Below are positions 1-6,404 of a stretch of 37,151 bases of DNA, piece by piece. The position numbers and the translations under genes are program-made. The notes below the pieces were generated by a model, which was not told the origin of the DNA, ran no database searches, and saw only the letters and a list, made by a program, of their open reading frames with translations. The DNA comes from an uncultured Prevotellaceae bacterium (lineage in GTDB: Bacteria; Bacteroidota; Bacteroidia; Bacteroidales; Bacteroidaceae). The number at the start of each line of letters is the position of its first letter. Within the stretch, counting starts at the first letter, position 1. The stretch is from assembly GCA_947303855.1 (NCBI GenBank), contig CAMYZO010000028.1, forward strand, positions 1-37,151. Reading direction: 5' to 3'.

Positions 1-51
1 GAAGATGTAACCTAAGACAAGAGCCGCAAGGCTCAGAATAAATGTAATCAT
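1..51 (-). CDS. N-terminus of a CstA-like membrane protein (partial)
   Basis: Seventeen codons are visible before the window ends, reading MITFILSLAALVLGYIF. This is a hydrophobic first membrane segment with no signal-peptidase site. It resembles the start of carbon starvation protein CstA (peptide/pyruvate transporter family) in Bacteroidetes, which begins with a similar MITF...L..GY segment; that family call is from memory of the family and rests on very little sequence. The start lies 16 bp downstream of the stop of the frameshifted lipoprotein gene at 68-353, so the two are probably co-transcribed from the minus-strand promoters at 447-454 and 518-548. Other polytopic transporters could start in the same way. 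Confidence 0.45.
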   Translation of the reverse strand, partial: MITFILSLAALVLGYIF

Positions 52-67
52 TGCTCAATATGTTTTT

Positions 68-353
68 TTATTCTTTTTCCACCCGCGTCAGGTGGGCGGT
101 GATGGTGTAGGTGGTGCCGTCGGCGTGCCTAAGAAAAGCTTTATTGACCATCTTGCCGTTCTCGCAGGAGATAATTTCCCAGTTCTCGCGTCGCAATTCC
201 TTTCCTGGTTTCTGCCATCGGAAGCAGAACAAGGGTCCGTCGGCAAAGTATTCGGATAATACAGTCTCCTCTTCTACCCACTGCCCGTCGATGAGGTCAT
301 AATAGCTACAGGAACGTCAGCATGGCCGCGAGTATCAGGATAATCTTCTTCAT
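68..353 (-). pseudogene. Small lipoprotein gene with a frameshift at the lipobox
   Basis: Reading leftwards, an ATG at 353 opens a typical lipoprotein signal (MKKIILILAAMLTFL) that meets a TAG at once. In another frame the sequence continues as SCSYYDLIDGQW and runs about 78 codons to a TAA at 68-70. The Ser-Cys of the second frame falls where a lipobox cysteine should be, so the two pieces look like one small lipoprotein of about 95 residues split by an indel near 305-315. The body (residues such as GQWVEEE, FRWQKPGKEL, TYTITAHLTRVEKE) suggests a small beta-rich, lipocalin-like fold, but I do not recognise the family. It could be a true pseudogene, a phase-variable gene or a sequencing error. 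Confidence 0.55.
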
Positions 354-446
354 TATACGGAGGTGATGACCAAGAAAATCGGCCATTCTTTTCACTGTGT
401 TGGCATTATTTAACTCTCTGCTGAACATAGACAATATATTTGGATG

Positions 447-454
447 CAAAGGTA
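447..454 (-). promoter_or_regulatory. Bacteroidetes -7 box for the lipoprotein/cstA-like unit
   Basis: The minus strand reads TACCTTTG, matching the Bacteroidetes TAnnTTTG box, about 93 bases before the ATG at 353. A TTTG at the -33 position is not obvious. Confidence 0.5.
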
Positions 455-517
455 CAAAATTTATTTGTGAATGACGAATGTTATGCGCAAAAAAGTAAGG
501 GGAAGGCCTGAACAGCG

Positions 518-548
518 CAAAGGTATGAAATAATTCTGAACTATCCAA
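518..548 (-). promoter_or_regulatory. Promoter, TTGG-N19-TACCTTTG (copy 1)
   Basis: On the minus strand TTGG (545-548) lies 19 bases before TACCTTTG (518-525). The element closely resembles the one at 698-728, so the two look like copies of one promoter. It could give a longer transcript into the lipoprotein/cstA-like unit. Confidence 0.5.
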
Positions 549-586
549 GGAATTAGGGCAAAATGATAGCAAAACGTGTAAGAATC

Positions 587-612
587 TACGGAGGATGTTG
601 AAACCCTCCGTA
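587..612. repeat. Perfect 8-bp inverted repeat (hairpin)
   Basis: TACGGAGG and CCTCCGTA flank a 10-base loop. No long T run follows on either strand, so this may be a weak terminator, a leader structure or a protein site. Confidence 0.4.
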
Positions 613-644
613 AGTTTTGCATAAAAATACTCGCTGGGATATAT

Positions 645-686
645 AAAAAACAGACCCGACAGCTTGATAAATCAGAGGCTGCCGGG
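645..686 (-). terminator. Intrinsic terminator downstream of the Abi-like gene
   Basis: The minus strand forms a CCCGGCAGC / GCTGTCGGG stem with one mismatch and a 14-base loop, followed after a few bases by six T. It lies 73 bp past the stop of the Abi-like gene and would end its transcript. Confidence 0.65.
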
Positions 687-697
687 AATCAACGTTG

Positions 698-728
698 CAA
701 AGATAGGAATAATTTCTGAATATTCCAA
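698..728 (-). promoter_or_regulatory. Promoter-like TTGG-N19-TATCTTTG (copy 2)
   Basis: The minus strand has TTGG (725-728) 19 bases before TATCTTTG (698-705). By my count 24 of 32 bases match the element at 518-548. It sits between the Abi-like stop and the terminator, so a transcript starting here would end almost at once. Confidence 0.4.
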
Positions 729-758
729 ATATTTAAGCAATTATTTTTCGAAAATCGA

Positions 759-1451
759 TTATAAGCACATTATTTTGCTGCATGCGCTGCCTACATGGTC
801 AAGTCCAAACATTAATGAAGCCCCATCTATACCCATCCAATTGAAAAGTCGCATCATGCGAGCATACTGGTTTAGAGCATAGGATGTGTCAATAGCAGCA
901 TTTGGTCGGCTGAAACAAATAGGCTCATGATGAGCGATATGATTGCGTAACTTGTTGATGTAATCAAGTTCCTGGAATATATAGGAGTTGTCATATCGAT
1001 GCTGTCGAGTAGAGGTAGGCTTGTTGGGGAATATATGCAGCAACGATTGTCCCATGAGAGCATAGACAACGTTGGAAAACATGTATTTCCAGACACCGAA
1101 CTCCATTTCAGAAAGCAGTTTTGAATGACTGTAAGCGTTGCTTCTCATCAGCTCATTGTAAGCCTTTTCTATGATTTTTCGGGTCTTTTCTACTCGAAGA
1201 TCATAATAAAGTCTTCCATTAGGAATAACCGCATCACGTAACCAATCGTTACCAAGATTGGCAGTCAATTGCTTATCAATCTTGTTTCGCAATGCGACTT
1301 CAAAGCAACTGATTAACGTGAACATTTCTTGGGACAACTTAAGATTATAGCGATATAAAGTCATCGCTTTTTTGCTGTCGTTATTACATGCAAGCAAGTA
1401 CTTGCGCATGCGTTGTTGTGAGATAATATCTTCAAATTCAGAATACTTCAT
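759..1451 (-). CDS. Abi family protein with HEPN-type motif
   Basis: The 230-residue soluble protein has the features of the Abi_2 / AbiD-AbiF-like group linked to abortive phage infection. Near the middle and end it carries helical segments with conserved-looking blocks FEVALRNKID (about 50-59) and LRNHIAHHEP (168-177). The second contains R169-x4-H174, the Rx4-6H signature of HEPN ribonuclease domains. Full length is normal for the family. It has its own promoter (TAACTTTG at 1470-1477) about 18 bases from the ATG and its own terminator, with no partner gene beside it. The AT-rich composition differs from the core genes to the right, which suggests transfer. That it cleaves RNA or acts in phage defence is inferred from the family, not shown. 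Confidence 0.8.
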   Translation of the reverse strand: MKYSEFEDIISQQRMRKYLLACNNDSKKAMTLYRYNLKLSQEMFTLISCFEVALRNKIDKQLTANLGNDWLRDAVIPNGRLYYDLRVEKTRKIIEKAYNELMRSNAYSHSKLLSEMEFGVWKYMFSNVVYALMGQSLLHIFPNKPTSTRQHRYDNSYIFQELDYINKLRNHIAHHEPICFSRPNAAIDTSYALNQYARMMRLFNWMGIDGASLMFGLDHVGSACSKIMCL

Positions 1452-1469
1452 ATGCTCATTATTTTAGTG

Positions 1470-1477
1470 CAAAGTTA
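1470..1477 (-). promoter_or_regulatory. -7 box of the Abi-like gene
   Basis: The minus strand reads TAACTTTG, 18 bases before the ATG at 1451, with a TTTTG further upstream. The resulting leader would be very short. Confidence 0.55.
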
Positions 1478-1512
1478 CTAAATTCTTGGCAAAAGCCTGC
1501 CATCTTTTCCGT

Positions 1513-1809
1513 TTATTTTTGTTTTCTTGGGCACTTTCTCGTTTTATTGGAATGGTACATCAAACCAATTGGCGGAAATGCCCATAAATACGGGGCGAGT
1601 TTGCTCTTTAACAGCCCTGACCAACCCTGAAATGTTACTTTCAGGGGTATTAGCTTCTGTCTTAATCTCCAAACAAGGCTCACGCCATGTCTGCCGTTCC
1701 TTTCTGCTATGATGGCAGCGAACTGTCTTGTCTGCCTTTCGTTCGCGTCTCTGAGGTACTCCATTTCTTTGTCTGTTACTATATCTGCTGGATTATTCGT
1801 GACCTGCAT
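1513..1809 (-). CDS. Short hypothetical ORF, possible transposase N-terminal remnant
   Basis: The ORF encodes 98 residues. The first half contains NERQTRQFAAIIAERNGRHG, which loosely resembles the helix-turn-helix start of ISAzo13-type transposases (ERQxRxxAAxxAxxxGxGG). The second half (from about residue 47) looks non-coding: basic, with no family resemblance. In a neighbouring minus-strand frame a different open stretch ends in SANWFDVPFQ, so a frameshift may separate two remnants. A near-consensus box TACCTTTA lies at 1830-1837. No inverted repeats or target duplications are visible. It may be a decayed insertion sequence or not a gene at all. Confidence 0.25.
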   Translation of the reverse strand: MQVTNNPADIVTDKEMEYLRDANERQTRQFAAIIAERNGRHGVSLVWRLRQKLIPLKVTFQGWSGLLKSKLAPYLWAFPPIGLMYHSNKTRKCPRKQK

Positions 1810-1887
1810 AACTGCTTGGAATTCAGCTATAAAGGTACGAATTTTTCAGCAGATTTAAGAATATAAAGCGTTAATAATCAATAAGTT

Positions 1888-2215
1888 ATGAATATAATTA
1901 GCATAAAAGCAAAAAACAATTTCAAAGAGATAAATAGAGATTTGGCGACTGCTCTTGTAGAGCGGGAATCGGCCCCTGTAAATGCCCCCTGCAAATGCAT
2001 CTGTAAAACTGAATAAGACTCAATTAGCCATTATAAAAGTTTTATTGAAGGATAATAGAGCTACTTATGAGGATTTAGCTAAAATCATCGGAGTGGACAG
2101 GACTACTATTAGACGTAATATTGCAGTATTAAAGGAAAAAGGTGTCATTAGACGTGTTGGTGAAGATAAAAATGGCTATTGGGAAGTGCTATTAGACATT
2201 AAAATTGTTGATTAG
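1888..2215 (+). pseudogene. Winged-helix regulator fragment, frameshifted in a C tract
   Basis: From the ATG at 1888 the frame reads through KNNFKEINRDLATALVERESAPVNA and then stops at about 2020. One base out of frame, the sequence continues as NASVKLNKTQLAIIKVL and a winged helix (about 65 residues, with DRTTIRRNIAVLKEKGVIRRVG as recognition helix and wing, the last residues GYWEVLL). Removing one C from the five-C run near 1985-1989 joins them into a 108-residue protein with an APVNAPANAS linker. Such linkers and wings are typical of the C-terminus of AlbA_2/RecG-like transcriptional regulators in Bacteroidetes. The large N-terminal AlbA domain is missing, so this is probably a truncated and frameshifted remnant. 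The second half alone (1982-2215) is open and could be translated. Confidence 0.6.
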
Positions 2216-2257
2216 TGGGCCTTATTTGGTGGTGCAAATGTGGTGCATTGCGTAAAT

Positions 2258-2303
2258 AGAAAAATCCACAAGAAACTGATATTCAGAATCTTGCGGATTT
2301 TCT
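2258..2303 (-). terminator. Terminator of the tRNA-Arg gene
   Basis: On the minus strand an imperfect stem (AAATCCGCAAGA with TCTTGTGGATTT, one mismatch) is followed by a T-rich stretch. It starts just after the tRNA 3' end. Confidence 0.5.
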
Positions 2304-2307
2304 AAAG

Positions 2308-2381
2308 TGATCCCGTTGGGATTCAAACCCAAGACCTTCAGAACCGGAATCTGACGCTCTATTCAGCTAAGCTACGGGACC
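2308..2381 (-). tRNA. tRNA-Arg (anticodon CCG)
   Basis: The minus strand folds into a full cloverleaf of 74 bases: acceptor GGTCCCG/CGGGATC with one G-T pair, D arm GCTT...GAGC, anticodon stem TCAGA/TCTGA with loop TTCCGGT (anticodon CCG, reading CGG), T arm TTGGG/CCCAA with loop TTTGAAT, discriminator A. CCA is not encoded, as usual in this group. A TACCTTTG promoter lies upstream and a terminator downstream. Decayed accessory genes lie on its 3' side, which fits a former integration site, but I found no repeated tRNA end there. Confidence 0.95.
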
Positions 2382-2401
2382 GATAGTGGTAAAATCGGCG
2401 A

Positions 2402-2409
2402 CAAAGGTA
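2402..2409 (-). promoter_or_regulatory. -7 box of the tRNA-Arg gene
   Basis: The minus strand reads TACCTTTG, 20 bases upstream of the mature tRNA 5' end. Confidence 0.6.
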
Positions 2410-2417
2410 CGAATATT

Positions 2418-2450
2418 AATTGAGAATTGAGAATTGGGAATTGAGAATTA
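2418..2450 (+). repeat. Heptamer tandem repeat (AATTGAG x4)
   Basis: Four units of AATTGAG, one with GGG, followed by AATTA, lie between the tRNA and asnA. A similar 4 x 7 array lies at 21296-21323. Confidence 0.8.
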
Positions 2451-2539
2451 TGATTTCTTAACTGATAGGCAGAAGAGCGCAAATAGTTAGCAAAAATCAA
2501 GCATTTGTGTCATTTTGCGAAAATATTTCTTATTTCTAC

Positions 2540-2569
2540 TTGCATTTTAATATTTTATAGTTACCTTTG
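2540..2569 (+). promoter_or_regulatory. asnA promoter, TTG-N19-TACCTTTG
   Basis: TTG (2540-2542) lies exactly 19 bases before TACCTTTG (2562-2569), a consensus Bacteroidetes housekeeping promoter. The start codon follows 26 bases later, so the leader is short and holds no riboswitch. Confidence 0.8.
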
Positions 2570-2595
2570 CACGCAAATTTGAAACGATTGACGCT

Positions 2596-3633
2596 ATGAG
2601 CAAACTAATCAAACCCATAAACTATGAACGTCTGCTGGACACCAAGCAGACGGAACAAGGTATTAAACTCATTAAGGAGTTCTTCCAGCAGAACCTGTCG
2701 ACGGAACTGCGGTTGCGCCGTGTGACAGCTCCGTTATTTGTGCTTCAGGGACTGGGTATTAACGACGACTTGAACGGTGTGGAGCGTGCCGTGACGTTCC
2801 CTATCAAGGACCTGGGCGATGCCCGGGCTGAGGTGGTACACTCGCTGGCCAAGTGGAAGCGGCTGTCGCTGGCAGAGTACCAGATAGAGCCGGGGCACGG
2901 TATCTATACGGATATGAATGCCATTCGCGCTGACGAGGAGCTGGACAACCTGCACTCGCTGTATGTTGATCAGTGGGACTGGGAGGCAGTCATCAACAAG
3001 GAGGACCGCACGCTGAGTTTCCTGAAGGATGTTGTGGAGCGTATCTATGCTGCCATTCGGCGTACGGAGTACTTGACATGTGAGACTTATCCACAGTTGA
3101 AGCCGTTCCTGCCGGAGAAAATCAAGTTCATACATGCTGAGGAACTGTTGAAGATGTATCCTGACAAGTCGCCGAAAGAGCGCGAGGATGCCATCTGTGA
3201 GGCTTACGGAGCTGTGTTTATCATCGGTATCGGCGGCAAGTTGTCCAATGGAGAGAAGCATGATGGACGTGCGCCAGACTATGATGACTGGTCGACGGTG
3301 GCTGAGGATGGCCGCGAGGGGTTAAACGGTGACATCCTGATTTGGTATCCTGTGCTGGGCCGCTCGTTCGAACTGTCATCGATGGGTATCCGTGTAGACA
3401 AGGAGTCGCTGCTTCGGCAGCTGAAACTGGAACATCAGGAAGAGCGCCAGCAGCTCTATTTCCACCAGCAGCTGTTGCAGGACAAGCTACCACTTAGCAT
3501 TGGCGGCGGCATTGGACAGAGCCGTCTGTGCATGGTGCTGTTGCATAAGGCGCACATCGGTGAGATTCAGGCCTCCATCTGGCCTGAGGCCATGCGACAG
3601 GAGTGCAAGGCACTGGGTATGCCGCTGATTTGA
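2596..3633 (+). CDS. asnA: Aspartate-ammonia ligase AsnA
   Basis: The enzyme makes asparagine from aspartate and ammonia with ATP cleaved to AMP and pyrophosphate, in the cytoplasm. The 345-residue protein has the length and whole-protein pattern of AsnA, a class II aminoacyl-tRNA-synthetase-like fold: an N-terminal TAPLFVLQGLGINDDLNG block, AVTFPIKDLGDARAEVVHSLAKWKR (about 65-89), EPGHGIYTDMNAIRADE, DQWDWE, and a C-terminal GGGIGQSRLCMVLLHKAHIGEIQASIWP (about 302-329) with the arginine of motif 3. It is a single-gene unit with a strong promoter and a terminator shared with clpB. Confidence 0.97.
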   Translation: MSKLIKPINYERLLDTKQTEQGIKLIKEFFQQNLSTELRLRRVTAPLFVLQGLGINDDLNGVERAVTFPIKDLGDARAEVVHSLAKWKRLSLAEYQIEPGHGIYTDMNAIRADEELDNLHSLYVDQWDWEAVINKEDRTLSFLKDVVERIYAAIRRTEYLTCETYPQLKPFLPEKIKFIHAEELLKMYPDKSPKEREDAICEAYGAVFIIGIGGKLSNGEKHDGRAPDYDDWSTVAEDGREGLNGDILIWYPVLGRSFELSSMGIRVDKESLLRQLKLEHQEERQQLYFHQQLLQDKLPLSIGGGIGQSRLCMVLLHKAHIGEIQASIWPEAMRQECKALGMPLI

Positions 3634-3655
3634 TGACTCAACGTGGTATTTGAAT

Positions 3656-3690
3656 ACAAAAAAAGGAACGGCTGTCCGTTCCTTTTTTGT
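3656..3690. terminator. Bidirectional terminator between asnA and clpB
   Basis: A perfect AAGGAACGG / CCGTTCCTT stem with a four-base loop is flanked by seven A on the left and six T on the right, so it gives a T-tailed hairpin on both strands. Confidence 0.9.
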
Positions 3691-3701
3691 TTCTGATGTC
3701 T

Positions 3702-6212
3702 TTAGTTTCTGAAGACCAGACCGTCGCCGAACTCATCTACGATAATCGGTTTATCGCGGTTGACCTCGCCAGCCAGAAGTTTCTTCGACAGGTCGTTGAG
3801 CACCAGTTGCTGGATAGCCCTTTTCACGGGTCGTGCACCGAACTCCGGGTCGTAACCCTCCTGTGCCAGATAGTTGATGGCTTGTGGCGTGACCTCAAGC
3901 TTGAAGCCCTGCGGCTCCAGCATTTCCTGCACCTTACGAATCTGCAGACGCACCACGTCGGCAATCTGCTCGCGTGTCAGCGGCTGGAAGGTAATGATCT
4001 CGTCGATACGGTTCAGGAACTCCGGTCTCATCGTCATGCGCAGTTGTTCGCGGGTAGCGTTCGAGGTCATGATGATGATGGTGTTCTTGAAGTTCGCCGT
4101 ACGTCCCTTGTTGTCAGTCAGCCGCCCATCGTCCAGCACCTGCAGCAGGATGTTGAACACGTCAGGATGAGCCTTCTCAATCTCGTCGAAGAGCACCACC
4201 GAGTAAGGTTTGCGGCGAACGGCCTCCGTCAGTTGTCCACCCTCGTCATAACCTACGTAGCCCGGAGGGGCACCTATGAGTCGGCTAACGGTGTGCTTCT
4301 CCTGATATTCCGACATATCGATACGTGTCATCATCGTCTCATCATTAAAGAGGTATTCTGCCAGTGTCTTTGCCAGTTCGGTTTTTCCGACACCCGTAGT
4401 ACCGAGGAAGATGAACGAGGCGATGGGCCGTTTCGGGTCTTGCAGTCCGGCACGGCTGCGGCGCACGGCGTCAGAGACGGCTGTGATAGCCTCATCCTGT
4501 CCGATAACGCGTCGGTGCAGTTCCTCCTCCAGGTGTAACAGTTTCTCGCGCTCGCTCTGCAGCATACGGGTGACGGGTATGCCCGTCCAGCGGGATACGA
4601 CCTCGGCGATGTCGTCGGCGGTGACCTCCTCGCGAACCAGTGAGTTGCCGCCCTGAGTATTGGCCAGCTGCGCCTGAATCTGCTTGATGTCGTCCTCAAG
4701 TGCCTTCAGTTTCGAATAGCGTATCTCGGCTACGCGGCCGTAGTCGCCCTCACGCTCGGCACGTTCAGCCTCCAGCCTGAGGGTCTCCATCTCCTGCTTG
4801 TCCTGCTGGATTTTGTTGATAAGCTGGCGCTCGCCCTCCCACTTAGCGCGGAACTGCGTCTCCTGCTCTTTCAGCTCAGCAATCTCCTTGTCAAGTTGCG
4901 CAATCTTTGGCTCATCGCCCTCCCGTTTGATGGCCTCACGCTCAATCTCCAACTGAGCCAGTCGGCGGGTAATCTCGTCAAGCTCTTCAGGCACGGAGTC
5001 ACGTTCCATACGCAGTTTGGCGGCAGCCTCGTCCATCAGGTCGATGGCCTTGTCGGGCAGGAACCGCTCGCTGATATAGCGCTCCGACAGTTGGACGGCG
5101 GCAATACAGGCATCGTCCTGTATACGCACCTTGTGGTGGTTCTCATAGCGCTCCTTCAGACCACGCAGGATGCTGATGGCGCTCAGTTCGTCGGGCTCGT
5201 CGACCATCACCGTCTGGAAGCGTCGCTCCAGAGCCTTGTCCTTCTCAAAGTATTTCTGGTACTCGTTCAGCGTGGTGGCACCAATGGCCCGCAGTTCGCC
5301 ACGTGCCAGTGCCGGCTTCAGGATGTTGGCAGCATCCATAGCCCCTTCGCCGCCGCCGGCACCCACCAGCGTGTGAATCTCGTCGATGAAGAGGATGATA
5401 CGTCCCTCGGCCTTTGTCACCTCGTTGATTACACTCTTCAGACGCTCTTCAAACTCACCCTTGTACTTGGCTCCTGCCACCAGCGCACCCATATCCAATG
5501 AGTATAGCTGCTTGTCCTTCAGGTTCTCGGGCACGTCGCCACGGACAATACGGCCTGCCAGCCCCTCAACGATAGCCGTCTTACCCGTTCCCGGCTCGCC
5601 TATCAGTATAGGGTTGTTCTTCGTACGACGGCTCAGGATCTGCAGCAGTCGGCGAATCTCGTCGTCGCGTCCGATGACGGGGTCGAGCTTCCCCTGACGG
5701 GCCAGGTCAACGAGGTTCTTGGCATACTTCTCCAGCGACTGGTAGTTGTCGTCGGCACTCTGCGACTGCACCTTCTGTCCTTGGCGCAGTTCCTGGATGG
5801 CCTTCTGCATCTCCTTCTCCGTGCAGCCGGCATCCTTCATGATGCGTGCGGCTGTAGAGCTGACGGTAAGCAGTGCCAGCAGCAGCGGCTCCACAGAAAC
5901 GAACTCATCGCCCATCTTCTGCGACAGGTCTGTTGCCTTGACCAGTACCTGGTTTGACTCGTTCGAGAGATACGGCTGTCCGGCACCCTGCACTCGTGGC
6001 AGGTGCTTGATTTCCTGCTCTGCGAGCATCTCAATCTGCTGGCCGTTCACGCCCAGCTTCTGGAATACGAAGTTGGTCACGTCGCGTGCCTTCTCCAGCA
6101 CACCCTTCAGTATGTGTACAGGCTCAATGGCCTGCTGTCCGTTCAGCTGGGCTGAGTTCACAGCCTGCTGAACCGCCTCTTGGGCTTTAATGGTAAACTT
6201 GTCTAATGTCAT
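3702..6212 (-). CDS. clpB: ATP-dependent disaggregase ClpB
   Basis: This hexameric AAA+ chaperone pulls polypeptides out of aggregates together with DnaK. The 836-residue protein shows the N domain (1-145), NBD1 with Walker A GEPGTGKT (205-212), Walker B ILFIDE (273-278), pore loop KYKG (249-252) and arginine finger ALERRF (327-332), the coiled-coil middle domain (about 395-525), and NBD2 with Walker A GTTGVGKT (604-611), pore loop GYVG (651-654), Walker B VVLFDE (672-677) and the C-terminal FGARPVKR block. It is about 20-25 residues shorter than usual. The shortage maps to 719-728, directly after the sensor-1 TSN, where most ClpB proteins have a longer TSNLGS... insert before RPEF. Just upstream of the ATG is a clear AGGAGGA ribosome binding site. 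The divergent region holds an inverted repeat at 6284-6319. Confidence 0.97.
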   Translation of the reverse strand: MTLDKFTIKAQEAVQQAVNSAQLNGQQAIEPVHILKGVLEKARDVTNFVFQKLGVNGQQIEMLAEQEIKHLPRVQGAGQPYLSNESNQVLVKATDLSQKMGDEFVSVEPLLLALLTVSSTAARIMKDAGCTEKEMQKAIQELRQGQKVQSQSADDNYQSLEKYAKNLVDLARQGKLDPVIGRDDEIRRLLQILSRRTKNNPILIGEPGTGKTAIVEGLAGRIVRGDVPENLKDKQLYSLDMGALVAGAKYKGEFEERLKSVINEVTKAEGRIILFIDEIHTLVGAGGGEGAMDAANILKPALARGELRAIGATTLNEYQKYFEKDKALERRFQTVMVDEPDELSAISILRGLKERYENHHKVRIQDDACIAAVQLSERYISERFLPDKAIDLMDEAAAKLRMERDSVPEELDEITRRLAQLEIEREAIKREGDEPKIAQLDKEIAELKEQETQFRAKWEGERQLINKIQQDKQEMETLRLEAERAEREGDYGRVAEIRYSKLKALEDDIKQIQAQLANTQGGNSLVREEVTADDIAEVVSRWTGIPVTRMLQSEREKLLHLEEELHRRVIGQDEAITAVSDAVRRSRAGLQDPKRPIASFIFLGTTGVGKTELAKTLAEYLFNDETMMTRIDMSEYQEKHTVSRLIGAPPGYVGYDEGGQLTEAVRRKPYSVVLFDEIEKAHPDVFNILLQVLDDGRLTDNKGRTANFKNTIIIMTSNATREQLRMTMRPEFLNRIDEIITFQPLTREQIADVVRLQIRKVQEMLEPQGFKLEVTPQAINYLAQEGYDPEFGARPVKRAIQQLVLNDLSKKLLAGEVNRDKPIIVDEFGDGLVFRN

Positions 6213-6283
6213 GTTTTTTCCTCCTATAGTTTAAATTGTTATCTGCTTTGTGAGCCACAAACAGCGTGCCGAACCAGCGGAAA

Positions 6284-6319
6284 CCGACAAAACGGCAGTT
6301 CTGTGTGACGTTTTGTCGG
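6284..6319. repeat. Perfect 10-bp inverted repeat in the clpB divergent region
   Basis: CCGACAAAAC and GTTTTGTCGG flank a 16-base spacer, about 70 bp upstream of clpB and 60 bp upstream of the promoter box of the alpha-2-macroglobulin-like gene. It could be an operator for clpB or a hairpin in its leader. It is not the CIRCE sequence. Confidence 0.5.
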
Positions 6320-6379
6320 CAAATCGTTAAAGTTTCATATTTTAAAACGCTGTAGTCGGGTAGTGTCGGGAAAAATTGC

Positions 6380-6387
6380 TACCTTTG
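6380..6387 (+). promoter_or_regulatory. -7 box for the alpha-2-macroglobulin-like gene group
   Basis: TACCTTTG lies 17 bases before the first ATG (6405) and 29 before the second (6417). No clear TTTG is seen at -33. Confidence 0.55.
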
Positions 6388-6404
6388 CAGATAATGTTGC
6401 TTAA

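Larger units (their letters stand above)
354..758. other. Intergenic region with promoters and hairpins, no gene seen
   Basis: I see no convincing gene here. The region is AT-rich. It holds three minus-strand TAnnTTTG boxes (447-454, 518-525, 698-705), a perfect 8-bp hairpin at 587-612 and an intrinsic terminator at 645-686. The ORFs that cross it do not look coding and are interrupted by these signals. Confidence 0.6.

Noticed and set aside
306-572. Minus-strand 88-codon open frame upstream of the lipoprotein signal
   Set aside because: Only its last 15 codons (the lipoprotein signal) look real; the upstream part crosses the promoter boxes at 447-454 and 518-548.
2308-2381. tRNA-Arg as attachment site of an integrated element
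   Set aside because: I found no second copy of the tRNA 3' end in the region to the left and no integrase, so a current element is not supported.
3687-4538. Plus-strand open frame opposite the clpB C-terminus
   Set aside because: Begins inside the shared terminator and is complementary to well-conserved ClpB sequence.
6318-6327. Shared 10-mer GGCAAATCGT at 6318-6327 and near 36893-36902
   Set aside because: The flanks differ and a single 10-base match in 37 kb can arise by chance.
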